Below, in pieces: positions 14,023 to 20,947 of a stretch of DNA of 22,745 nt. The notes beneath the pieces were generated by a model. That model was not told where the DNA came from and ran no database searches. It saw nothing but the letters and a program-made list of their open reading frames with translations. Origin of the DNA: a virus. Each line of letters opens with the position of its first letter. Position 1 is the stretch's first letter. The position numbers and the translations under genes are program-made. The stretch covers positions 1 to 22,745 of the IMG/VR virus record IMGVR_UViG_3300031658_000145; one strand, given 5' to 3'.

Positions 14023-14468
14023 AAAGCTTCAAACAATTTTATGAAAAAAAATTATATAGAGGATTTGATAAAGGTGATACTCTTTACGGTAAGAAGCCAA
14101 TAGTTTGGTTCTCATACGATAAAAAGGTTGCTGATGGTTATGCCTATTATCGCAAAAATGCAGAAGTAGATTCAATTGATTATAATCCTACTAATACTTT
14201 TGATGTGGGAAATTCTGAAAAAAGAATGAAAATAACAGAATTGTTAAATTTGATTATGAAAGAAAAATCTAAAAATACAGATTTAGCTAAATTGAAACCA
14301 ATTTATATCAAATTAAAAAAAGCCTTTGGAGATAAAGTTCAATCAGTTGATAAGTTTTGGTATGACAGCAAAGACTTTGCCACATTCTTAGAGTTGTGTG
14401 GATATGATTCAATTTTAGCTAAAGAGGATGGATTTAAAACTCTTGGAATTTTGAGAAAAAAATTATAA
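14019..14468 (+). CDS. Putative ADP-ribosyltransferase-like protein with capsid-targeting-like N-terminus
   Basis: 149 residues. MKSFKQFYEKK is followed at once by LYRGFDKGD (Arg14), then IVWFSYDKKVADGYAYY (Ser32, Tyr41), and near the C-terminus LCGYDSILAKEDGFKTLGIL (GYDSI at 128-132). The succession Y-R-G, aromatic-F-S, A-x-x-Y, and G-Y-D-x-I is the layout of small ART-fold toxin domains, where Arg and Ser of the R-S-E type bind NAD. T4 Alt, a head-packaged ART, gives a functional precedent, but there is no direct sequence match to it. The start at ATG 14019 overlaps the previous stop as ATGA; a TTG at 14010 is less likely. The sequence is conspicuously AT-rich relative to both neighbours. 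A different alpha/beta fold cannot be excluded. Confidence 0.6.
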   Translation: MKSFKQFYEKKLYRGFDKGDTLYGKKPIVWFSYDKKVADGYAYYRKNAEVDSIDYNPTNTFDVGNSEKRMKITELLNLIMKEKSKNTDLAKLKPIYIKLKKAFGDKVQSVDKFWYDSKDFATFLELCGYDSILAKEDGFKTLGILRKKL

Positions 14469-14544
14469 TAAATAAACGTAGTATTCTACTAAATAATCAA
14501 TATATCATAGACCAGTCAAGTCTACGGAAAACCTGGAGAGAAAA

Positions 14545-16833
14545 ATGAAAGACGACACGAAGTCCAAAAAGGACAATAAGAAGAATGATGCTGTCGTAAA
14601 AAATACGATTGAACTTAATCCTAAGTTAGAAGAAGCTGTATCATCAACAGCAGTATTCTCTTTTGGAAGAATGAACCCTCCTACGATTGGGCACGAAAAA
14701 GTCGTTGCTAAGATCAACGCAATCGCAGCACAAAATGATGCGATGCCACATCTCTATCTTTCGCAAACATATGATTCGAAGAAGAATCCATTGCCATATG
14801 TTACTAAGATTGCTCTCGCAAAGAAAGCCTTTGGTAGTATGGTCACAAAGTCTCGCTCAAAGACAATTATGCAAGTTGCTAAAGAGCTTGAAGACATGGG
14901 TCATACAAAACTCATTATGGTTGCTGGCTCTGATAGAGTTGCAGAGTTTGAAACTCTACTCAACAAATACAACGGTAAAGAATACACATTCGACTCTATT
15001 GAAGTCGTCTCTGCTGGTGAGCGTGACCCTGATGCTGAAGGCGCAGAAGGTATGTCAGCATCAAAGATGCGAGCTGCGGCTGCTGACGGCGACGAGAGAG
15101 CCTTTAAGACGGGTCTTCCTAAGAAGCTACAGAGTTCTTCAAGTAAGATATTTCAAGCAATCAGAGATGGTATGAAGATTGCTGAAGAGATGGAACTAGA
15201 ACTCGGCGAAGACTTAATGTTCGAAGCTGTTCTCAGTGTTGCTGCTCGTAAGAAGAGAGCGATGGCTTTTAAGAAAGCAAAATCTAAGATTATGCGTGGT
15301 CGCAGGATTGCTGCAAAGAAGATGGCATCACCTGAGAAGTTAAAAATTCGTGCTCGTAAAAAAGCAATTCAAATCATTAGAAAGAAAGTTGCTGGTAAAA
15401 AGGGCGTCAATTACGATCAACTGTCTCCGTCAGAGAGAATGTCAGTTGATAAACAAGTTGAAAAGAAAAAGGCAGCGATTGGTAAAATTGCTAAGAAACT
15501 GCTACCTCTTGTAAAGAAAGCTGAGAAAGAAAGACTCGCAAAGGTTAGAGAAGGACCAGCAGAAGAGAGTGTAAACGAAGCAGTTGCGCCAGAAATCAAG
15601 AAGGGCGACACTATCACAGTCAGTAAAAATGAACGTCAATATAAGATGAGTGGTATTGTAGACCCAAAGACAAAACTGCCATCTGAAAGCGATAAGATGG
15701 TCGTTCAGAAAATCACAAAGTCGTCAAAGGGTCGTAAGGCACATCTAACATATCAAGACTCTAAGAAGAGAGGTGGCTATGCTATCTATCTTGACGATAT
15801 GCCAGACTTCATGTCTGTAACAGTAGAAAGCGTCAACGAAGAGTTTGATTATCTTTTTGAAAGAGAAGACGAAGATATTGGTGATAAGAAGGGTTCTCAG
15901 CCGGCTAAGTATCATAGTGGTCTTGCTAAATCTACAAAGCAGAAGCGTGATGCACAGTTTAAAAAAGCTGCTGATAAAGATAGCGATGACGCATCTGCTT
16001 ATCCAGATAAACACGCTGGCGACTCTGATGCTGTTACAAAGACTTCAAAGCACACAAAGCGCTATCATAAAATGTTTGGTAAAGAAGGTGTAGTCAAGCA
16101 CGACCAGAGATTTAAGCGCTATAGAGTCAACAGAGCAGCACCAGTCGAACTTGATGAAAAGGGCTTCATCGAAGAAGTGGACTATATGCTCGATGACGTT
16201 TTGAACGAGATGTTTGAAGAAGTGCTTGTAGAAAAATCTCTTGCAGGATTAGAGAAGAAAGCAGAGAAGTCTGGTATCTCCTATGGCATTCTCAAGAAGG
16301 TCTATGATAGAGGTATGGCTGCTTGGAGAACTGGTCATCGCCCAGGCGCTCTTCAAGAACAGTGGGCATATGCTCGTGTAAACTCTTTCATTACAAAAGG
16401 AAAGGGTACATGGGGTAAAGCTGATGCTGACTTAGCCGCTAAAGTTCGTAATGAAGAAGTTGAGCATGAGGGCGTGAATGAATCGTTTAATGCTATGATT
16501 AACGATACAATGTTTACTATTGAATTTTCGGAACAACAAGCAGAGGATGGATTTGTGCCGTCTGTTGTAGAATCTTTAGATGTAGATGAATCCAAATTAG
16601 GCATTATGCTAAACAAAGGCAAATACAAAAAAGCTGTTGAATTAGTGAAAAAAGAAAGAGACAAAGACAGGTCTCGTAGTGTTGGTTATTGGGCAGCAGA
16701 AGTTATCCGTAAACATAGTCTTAACCTAAACCCCAGAGCGCTTGCTAAAATGGTAGAAGAAGAGTATGGTGCAGGCGAGCAAGGCACAGATGAGTTGAAC
16801 GCAAAGTATAAAAAGGATACTCCAGGACAATGA
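14545..16833 (+). CDS. Large modular phage protein: nucleotidylyltransferase head, basic core, DUF5824-like domain
   Basis: 762 residues, a mosaic. Residues 35-200 are a HIGH-superfamily nucleotidylyltransferase: FGRMNPPTIGHEKV (G41, T47, H50) and SASKMR at 171-176, the T/HxGH and SxxxxR signatures of NMN adenylyltransferase-like and cytidylyltransferase enzymes. Residues 230-335 are extremely Lys/Arg-rich (KKAKSKIMRGRRIAAKK), fit to bind DNA. Residues 350-425 form a small beta domain. Residues 445-530 carry KGSQPAKYHSGL and HTKRYHKMFG. Residues 565-640, KKAEKSGISYGILKKVYDRG then GHRPG...WAYARVNSF, match DUF5824 as I recall it. The C-terminus GAGEQGTDELNAKYKKDTPGQ is a tail common in marine T4-like proteins. 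Start supported by GGAG (14535-14538). Probably head-associated; NAD synthesis is possible but unproven. Confidence 0.82.
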   Translation: MKDDTKSKKDNKKNDAVVKNTIELNPKLEEAVSSTAVFSFGRMNPPTIGHEKVVAKINAIAAQNDAMPHLYLSQTYDSKKNPLPYVTKIALAKKAFGSMVTKSRSKTIMQVAKELEDMGHTKLIMVAGSDRVAEFETLLNKYNGKEYTFDSIEVVSAGERDPDAEGAEGMSASKMRAAAADGDERAFKTGLPKKLQSSSSKIFQAIRDGMKIAEEMELELGEDLMFEAVLSVAARKKRAMAFKKAKSKIMRGRRIAAKKMASPEKLKIRARKKAIQIIRKKVAGKKGVNYDQLSPSERMSVDKQVEKKKAAIGKIAKKLLPLVKKAEKERLAKVREGPAEESVNEAVAPEIKKGDTITVSKNERQYKMSGIVDPKTKLPSESDKMVVQKITKSSKGRKAHLTYQDSKKRGGYAIYLDDMPDFMSVTVESVNEEFDYLFEREDEDIGDKKGSQPAKYHSGLAKSTKQKRDAQFKKAADKDSDDASAYPDKHAGDSDAVTKTSKHTKRYHKMFGKEGVVKHDQRFKRYRVNRAAPVELDEKGFIEEVDYMLDDVLNEMFEEVLVEKSLAGLEKKAEKSGISYGILKKVYDRGMAAWRTGHRPGALQEQWAYARVNSFITKGKGTWGKADADLAAKVRNEEVEHEGVNESFNAMINDTMFTIEFSEQQAEDGFVPSVVESLDVDESKLGIMLNKGKYKKAVELVKKERDKDRSRSVGYWAAEVIRKHSLNLNPRALAKMVEEEYGAGEQGTDELNAKYKKDTPGQ

Positions 16834-17366
16834 TGAAATTTGAGCAATATGTGGATGTAGAGAAAGCTATGTGGTTTATGGAAGCGAATAACGTTTCATT
16901 CGTAGATAATGTGTATCGTCCACTTTCAGAAAGTTACTTTCAATTCTTTCGTGAAGCAAGACGTTACTATAAAGACGGTACGCTGAAAGTATCTCCGCTT
17001 GATGCTCAAATTCTAGATACTAATCTCGGCGAGATGTCAGATTATCAAGGGGAAGAAATTCCTCTTGACTGTCCTCTTGTCGAAGAAGCTGAGCCAGAAC
17101 TGAATAAGCCAAAGCGTGGTGGTCCAAAGAAGTTCTATGTGTATGTGAAAGACCCATCTACAGGTAATATAAAGAAAGTTACTTGGGGTGACACAACAGG
17201 ACTTAACGTTAAAATTAACAACGTTGCTGCTAGAAAGTCATTTGCAGCTAGATTTAAATGTGATACGAGAAACGATAAAACAAAGGCATTGTATTGGGCA
17301 TGTCGCCTACCACGATATGCTAAGATGCTTGGTATGCAAGTTGACAATCCTAGTTCATGGTGGTAA
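16830..17366 (+). CDS. Conserved phage protein with DUF5872-like C-terminal domain
   Basis: 178 residues. The N-terminus MMKFEQYVDVEKAMWFMEAN is of the targeting-peptide type. The middle contains YFQFFREARRYYKDGTL and IPLDCPLVEE. The C-terminal domain starts at NKPKRGGPKKFYVYVKDP and continues GNIKKVTWGDTTGL, ARKSFAARFKCD and YWACRLPRYAKMLGM. This block is strongly conserved in marine T4-like phages (DUF5872, from memory), often next to the modular nucleotidylyltransferase gene. The two Cys in FKCD and YWAC may bind a metal. The start overlaps the previous stop, with ATGATG giving two usable ATGs. A structural or DNA-packaging role is guessed from context. Confidence 0.8.
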   Translation: MMKFEQYVDVEKAMWFMEANNVSFVDNVYRPLSESYFQFFREARRYYKDGTLKVSPLDAQILDTNLGEMSDYQGEEIPLDCPLVEEAEPELNKPKRGGPKKFYVYVKDPSTGNIKKVTWGDTTGLNVKINNVAARKSFAARFKCDTRNDKTKALYWACRLPRYAKMLGMQVDNPSSWW

Positions 17367-17369
17367 AAA

Positions 17370-17804
17370 ATGTACGAATATAAATGTAAGATGGTCAAGA
17401 TTATTGATGGCGATACTGTTGACGTTGATATCGACCTTGGCTTTGATATCGTTTTAGCAAATCAAAGAGTTAGACTGTTTGGTATTGACACACCAGAATC
17501 TAGAACTCGTGATAAGATTGAGAAAAAATATGGATTATTGGCTAAAGATTATGTTAAGAAATTTTTACCACTCAAATCCTACCAAACGCTCGTCACAGAA
17601 AAGGATGATGCGAGAGGAAAGTTTGGAAGGATACTCGGAAAATTTAAAATTTACGACGGTCTTACAGATAGTGAGGTGTTTCTTCATAAAGTAATGATTC
17701 GTGATCACATAGGCGTTGCGTATTTTGGCCAGTCAAAAGATGACATCGAAAATCGGCATTTGAAAAATAGAGAACTGTTGATTGAGAAGGGCATAATATT
17801 ATGA
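17370..17804 (+). CDS. Staphylococcal nuclease-like (SNase) endonuclease
   Basis: 144 residues covering a complete SNase (TNase) OB-fold domain: KMVKIIDGDTVDVDIDLGF, then VRLFGIDTPE with Arg35, Asp40, Thr41 and Glu43 at exactly the positions of nuclease A, and DARGKFGRILG with Arg87. All catalytic residues are present, so a Ca-dependent nuclease that cuts DNA and RNA to 3'-phosphates is expected. No signal peptide, hence cytoplasmic or packaged. It starts three bases after the previous gene and overlaps the cupin gene as ATGA. It probably helps in host DNA degradation or processing of packaged DNA; this is inference. Confidence 0.93.
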   Translation: MYEYKCKMVKIIDGDTVDVDIDLGFDIVLANQRVRLFGIDTPESRTRDKIEKKYGLLAKDYVKKFLPLKSYQTLVTEKDDARGKFGRILGKFKIYDGLTDSEVFLHKVMIRDHIGVAYFGQSKDDIENRHLKNRELLIEKGIIL

Positions 17805-18076
17805 AGCCATATATAGATTGTGAGAGAGTCGGTGATATTTGGTTTCGTGAGTTTGATGATAGTGCTAATGAGCATGAGCTTGAATGGCATCGTGACAAGA
17901 AAGACAGGCTCATAGAAGTCGTCGAAGGCGATGGTTGGATGTTTCAGTATGATAATGACTTACCATTTCTTATAAATAGCACAAATACATTATATATACC
18001 AAAAGAAACGTTTCATCGTCTTCATAAAGGTAAGAATAGGTTAAAAATTAAAATAGAGGAATATGCTGATGGCTAA
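17801..18076 (+). CDS. Cupin-like small protein
   Basis: 91 residues. LEWHRDKKDRLIEVVEGDGWMFQYDNDLPF followed by TLYIPKETFHRLHKGKNRLKIKIEE is a short jelly-roll: a first His (WHRD), a G-D-G-W turn, and a second H in ETFHRL, the arrangement of cupin motifs 1 and 2. A metal site would use these His with nearby acids. Similar small proteins occur in cyanophages as I recall. Start coupled to the SNase stop by ATGA. Function unknown. Confidence 0.72.
   Translation: MKPYIDCERVGDIWFREFDDSANEHELEWHRDKKDRLIEVVEGDGWMFQYDNDLPFLINSTNTLYIPKETFHRLHKGKNRLKIKIEEYADG
17971..17978 (+). promoter_or_regulatory. Candidate late promoter inside the cupin-like gene (TATAAATA)
   Basis: Exact late octamer, about 90 bases before ATG 18069 and 310 before the structural gene at 18290. 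It could boost the EF-hand and structural genes. It lies in coding sequence, so chance cannot be excluded. Confidence 0.45.
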
Positions 18077-18260
18077 AGATATGAATGAAAAATTTGCAAA
18101 GGTCAGTAAGAAGACTGATGATGGCGATGGCATGGATCCTGTTGGACAAGACGATGCTGATATCGACAACGATGGCGATGTAGATTCTTCTGATAAATAT
18201 CTTAAAAAGCGCCGGGGAGCAATCTCAAAGGCTATTGCTAAACAAGAAGCCAAAAAGTAA
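18069..18260 (+). CDS. Small protein with an EF-hand/dockerin-type calcium loop
   Basis: 63 residues. The 12-residue loop DIDNDGDVDSSD (31-42) fits the EF-hand pattern D-x-D-x-D-G-x-hydrophobic-x-x-x-D, followed by the helix KYLKKRRGAISKAIAKQ. The same type of loop followed by KKRRGAI occurs, as I recall, in small marine T4-like proteins. ATG 18069 is chosen over 18063 because GAGG (18056-18059) is nine bases before it and only three before the other. It overlaps the cupin gene end by eight bases. Calcium binding is expected from the residues; the role may be in virion assembly. Confidence 0.78.
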   Translation: MAKDMNEKFAKVSKKTDDGDGMDPVGQDDADIDNDGDVDSSDKYLKKRRGAISKAIAKQEAKK

Positions 18261-18289
18261 CTAATTAAAATCAAAAAAGGAAACACGCC

Positions 18290-18862
18290 ATGGCACTCTG
18301 GGGTACATCAGACGCTGACGAAGCAAAACCAAAATATTTAACAGTCGCAGAAAAGAAGCAGGTATATGCTACAGCCGCAGGTTGGCTAGCAGAGCCTGGT
18401 CTATCAACAGGTAATCCAGACGCAGCACCAGAAGTTCTTGCCTGTGTTGGCGGGTTGAACGTTAGTCTTGCTGCCGCTGACATTACAGAAATCGAATTCA
18501 TTACAACTGCCATTGCTGCTGCAACAGCCGCTGCTCTATCAGTTCGTGTTCGGTTCAATGAAGAAGTTGATGTTGTTACTACTGGCGGTACGCCACAGCT
18601 AACTGTAACAAACGATAGCGCTGGTACAAGTACTAGTGTCAACATCGTTCTACCATATGCTTCTGGCACGGGTACAAACGAACTTGTGTTTACTCATATA
18701 TGGTCATCGGGTGAACTACTTGCAACAGATGTTGTATCTGTTGTAGCCAATCCTCTTGCTCTAAACAGTGGTACTATTAAAGACAAGGGCACTGCTACCA
18801 ACTCTACTATTACTAGTCTAGTAGCAATCGGAACAGCAGCCGGTACAATTACAGTATCTTAA
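18290..18862 (+). CDS. Virion structural protein with Ig-like domain (putative)
   Basis: 190 residues. MALWGTSDADEAKPKYLTVAEKKQVYATAAGW is the start of a widespread marine myovirus structural protein, here followed by AEPGLSTGNPDAAPEVLACVGGLN and a beta-sandwich VRVRFNEEVDVVTTGGTPQLTVTND...LPYASGTGTNELVFTH, which resembles the SwmB/cadherin-like repeats of surface proteins. The N-terminal part may bind the head or tail, while the C-terminal Ig-like part would be exposed. SD AAGGA precedes ATG. No gene follows closely, and no hairpin was seen after it. Confidence 0.72.
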   Translation: MALWGTSDADEAKPKYLTVAEKKQVYATAAGWLAEPGLSTGNPDAAPEVLACVGGLNVSLAAADITEIEFITTAIAAATAAALSVRVRFNEEVDVVTTGGTPQLTVTNDSAGTSTSVNIVLPYASGTGTNELVFTHIWSSGELLATDVVSVVANPLALNSGTIKDKGTATNSTITSLVAIGTAAGTITVS

Positions 18863-18895
18863 TTTTTTGTAACATTGTAACACTGTGGATTTATT

Positions 18896-19270
18896 ATGGA
18901 ACTAACTGACGAAACATTTTTACTATATGCAGCAAAGTACTATGATAATCCACAGTGTACTAGTCAAGAAGAGTTCGAGGAGGATTTGAAACGTATACAA
19001 TATCTCAAGCGACTCTTCAATCGTTATGATAATTCAGGTGAGTTAAAAGAACGGCTAATACTCAATCATATTATTGTACTCTATAACTGTTTTGGTTTAG
19101 CAGCAACTAATATATTATTTTTAAAACTAGAAGAACACTCTAAAGTTCTAAAGCCGTTTCTTCTTAAACTCAACTTTATGCCAGATTTTGTAGTATATAA
19201 CAAACAACGAAAACGAAATACGGACATTGGTATGGATCAGCATGTAATAGAGAAAATTAGGAACATCTAA
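18896..19270 (+). CDS. Conserved T4-like phage protein (DUF7207-like), function unknown
   Basis: 124 residues, helical. FLLYAAKYYDNPQCTSQEEFEEDLKRIQYLKRLFNRY, then KERLILNHIIVLYNCFG and LKLEEHSKVLKPFLLKLNFMP is a signature I recognise from nearly all marine T4-like phages, where the gene is called DUF7207. There is no clear Shine-Dalgarno in the 33-base gap. It overlaps the next gene as TAATG, and the two conserved neighbours probably act together; no function is known. Confidence 0.82.
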   Translation: MELTDETFLLYAAKYYDNPQCTSQEEFEEDLKRIQYLKRLFNRYDNSGELKERLILNHIIVLYNCFGLAATNILFLKLEEHSKVLKPFLLKLNFMPDFVVYNKQRKRNTDIGMDQHVIEKIRNI

Positions 19271-19761
19271 TGATAGTCGATTTATTTCTAGTATACAACA
19301 TGATTAAAAGACTTGCCACTCCTTTCAGCGAATGGCAAGCGTATAAACTTGGGATAATCGATGAGCGTGGTAAACTACTCAAGAGTAGAAAGAATTTACG
19401 CACAATCAAAGAACGAGATGCCTTTGGTTTATACGATCTAATGATTCTCAAACTAAAACGATTGATTGAGAAGATTCCAGGTGGTAAAACAAGATTGGGG
19501 TCATATGCTGCTGCGTTGTATCTTGTCAAAGAAGGTAAGAATTATACAGATGAAACTCCTGACGAGGTTCTTCAAGAAGGATTCATGAAGCACTATACAA
19601 CACTCTCAGAAGAAAACGATATCAACCTTCGTTTTGAAGAGATTGTCAATACTTCTGGTGGTGGAAATGTTGCTGGTTTGCCACCCGATTCTCCTCCTGT
19701 GTCTAAAAAAGCACAGAAGAAATTGTTGAAACTGAGCCGAAAAGAGTTTGAGGAGAGTTAA
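19270..19761 (+). CDS. Conserved T4-like phage protein, function unknown
   Basis: 163 residues. FLVYNMIKRLATPFSEWQAYKLGIIDERGKLL, KERDAFGLYDLMILKLKRLIEKIPGGKTRLGSYAAALYLVKE and the terminal NTSGGGNVAGLPPDSPPVS are conserved phrases of a protein found beside the DUF7207-type gene in marine T4-like phages, sometimes noted as capsid-associated. It has a basic helix-rich N-terminal domain and a flexible Gly/Pro linker before a Lys-rich end. Coupled to the preceding gene; three bases from the inner-spanin gene. Confidence 0.8.
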   Translation: MIVDLFLVYNMIKRLATPFSEWQAYKLGIIDERGKLLKSRKNLRTIKERDAFGLYDLMILKLKRLIEKIPGGKTRLGSYAAALYLVKEGKNYTDETPDEVLQEGFMKHYTTLSEENDINLRFEEIVNTSGGGNVAGLPPDSPPVSKKAQKKLLKLSRKEFEES

Positions 19762-19764
19762 CGT

Positions 19765-20250
19765 ATGCCTATTTTCATTTTAATCTTAGTTCTTATGGGC
19801 GTTCTGGGTGGCGTAGGTTATGGCGGTTTCATGTATTATGAAGACACACAAGAACGACTTGCTATCTATGCTGAGAATCAAGCAAAGCTAGAACAAGCTG
19901 TTGAAACGTCTCAGGCTACAATCAAGCAAATGAATTCTGACATTCAACAGCAACAAGTGTTGAATAAGGAACTTCAAGGCAACCTCACTAAGGCTACTGC
20001 ACAACAGGATAAGTTGCGAAAAGTATTATCAAAGCGAGATTTATCAAAAGATGCATTGAGGGATCCAAATAATCTCGAAAAGAGGATGAAAAATGCAACT
20101 ACAAAAGTTTGGGCTCGTATTGAGTCTCTTAGCGGTAACGATGTTCGTCAGCGGATGCTCGACAGGAAAAAAGCTGCCAGCAACCATAATAACGCAGACA
20201 GAATACCAGTCAAAGCAGATTCAGGAAGCAGCCCCACCAAAGCCGATTGA
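19765..20250 (+). CDS. Inner-membrane spanin (Rz-like, i-spanin)
   Basis: 161 residues: an N-terminal TM helix (about 2-25, PIFILILVLMGVLGGVGYGGFMYY), then a long coiled coil (about 28-92, rich in Gln/Glu/Lys), then a basic stretch and a polar C-terminus. This is the layout of class I i-spanins, which span the periplasm and pair with an outer-membrane lipoprotein to fuse the envelope at lysis. The next gene, the o-spanin, starts 328 bases inside it in another frame, the classic Rz/Rz1 overlap. Sequence identity to lambda Rz is not expected. Confidence 0.8.
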   Translation: MPIFILILVLMGVLGGVGYGGFMYYEDTQERLAIYAENQAKLEQAVETSQATIKQMNSDIQQQQVLNKELQGNLTKATAQQDKLRKVLSKRDLSKDALRDPNNLEKRMKNATTKVWARIESLSGNDVRQRMLDRKKAASNHNNADRIPVKADSGSSPTKAD

Positions 20251-20503
20251 ACTATACGACGTTGATATCCGGGTTGTAAGCGAAAAGAACATCGATGCAT
20301 TCTTAGAAGAATTTAGAGGTGAGAACGGCCAGTTAGCTATTGTCGCTTTCTCTATTCGTGGTTATCAGAATCTGGCACTAAACGTATCTGAGTTGGAGAG
20401 ATATATTCGCCAACAAAAGGAAGTTATTCTTTACTACGAGAAAGCGATTAAACCAGCAGATGACGGATCAAAACCAGACTCAACTCAACAAACTTCAAAG
20501 TGA
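20093..20503 (+). CDS. Outer-membrane spanin lipoprotein (Rz1-like, o-spanin)
   Basis: 136 residues, read in a different frame from the i-spanin for its first 158 bases. Signal with LVLSLLAVTMF and lipobox VSGC (Cys22), the site for lipidation, followed by a polar, Gln-rich and Pro-containing region (EAAPPKPIEL). A C-terminal domain of about 80 residues beyond the usual short Rz1 (VDIRVVSEKNIDAFLEEF, YQNLALNVSELERYI) is unusual in length. GAGG seven bases before ATG. It inserts in the outer-membrane inner leaflet and meets the i-spanin coiled coil. The final part overlaps the next gene by 44 bases. Confidence 0.85.
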   Translation: MQLQKFGLVLSLLAVTMFVSGCSTGKKLPATIITQTEYQSKQIQEAAPPKPIELYDVDIRVVSEKNIDAFLEEFRGENGQLAIVAFSIRGYQNLALNVSELERYIRQQKEVILYYEKAIKPADDGSKPDSTQQTSK

Positions 20504-20876
20504 AGTGAGTAATATCAAAACTACAGTTGAAACAAATAGACTTCTAGTCGATAGATTAGATAGAGCAATTGAAAAAATGACTGAAATGTCAAGTCATATT
20601 TCAAAGCTACTGGCTGTGCATGAGTCTCGTCTTGAAAATCAAGATGAAAGCATCGGCATTACTCATAAGAGAATTTCAGAATTGCGTGATGACCTCAATC
20701 ACACGATGGAGCGCAATTACGATTCTATCGTGGGAGAGTTTAAAGCTGTCAGAACAATGTTCGAGAAGCACGAGAATCGTATCACCATGCTTGAAAAATG
20801 GAAGTATGGTGTAATCGCCTCTGCTGCTGCTATAGGATTTTTAATGTCCAAGATTGATATTTCTGCTATGTTTTAG
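20460..20876 (+). CDS. Coiled-coil protein with C-terminal TM, lysis-cassette associated (XhlA-like?)
   Basis: 138 residues: heptad-rich helices over about 5-110 (LDRLDRAIEKMTEMSSHISKLL; HKRISELRDDLNHTMERN), then a C-terminal TM helix (about 118-133, YGVIASAAAIGFLMS). The LDRLDRAIEK...HE-RL and LEKWKYG phrases occur in phage proteins described as hemolysin XhlA-like or spanin-associated. Position directly behind the spanins suggests a lysis role (holin partner or regulator), but it could also be structural. It starts inside the o-spanin gene without a clear Shine-Dalgarno, which hints at coupling. Confidence 0.68.
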   Translation: MTDQNQTQLNKLQSEVSNIKTTVETNRLLVDRLDRAIEKMTEMSSHISKLLAVHESRLENQDESIGITHKRISELRDDLNHTMERNYDSIVGEFKAVRTMFEKHENRITMLEKWKYGVIASAAAIGFLMSKIDISAMF

Positions 20877-20877
20877 G

Positions 20878-20905
20878 TTGACATTTCTTACAAACACTGT
20901 ATAAT
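20878..20905 (+). promoter_or_regulatory. Sigma70-type early promoter of gp61 (TTGACA-16-TATAAT)
   Basis: TTGACA at 20878-20883 and TATAAT at 20900-20905. The element is nearly the same as that at 7230-7257. A 13-base perfect inverted repeat AGCTATTATAGCT (20906-20918) covers the expected start point (about 20912). Confidence 0.85.
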
Positions 20906-20947
20906 AGCTATTATAGCTTATGATGTAAGTGACGTAAGGAAGAACGA

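Noticed and set aside
17341-17369. TTGACA at 17341 as a promoter for the SNase gene
   Set aside because: No -10-like hexamer stands 16-18 bases downstream, and the site is in the end of a coding sequence within a continuous operon.
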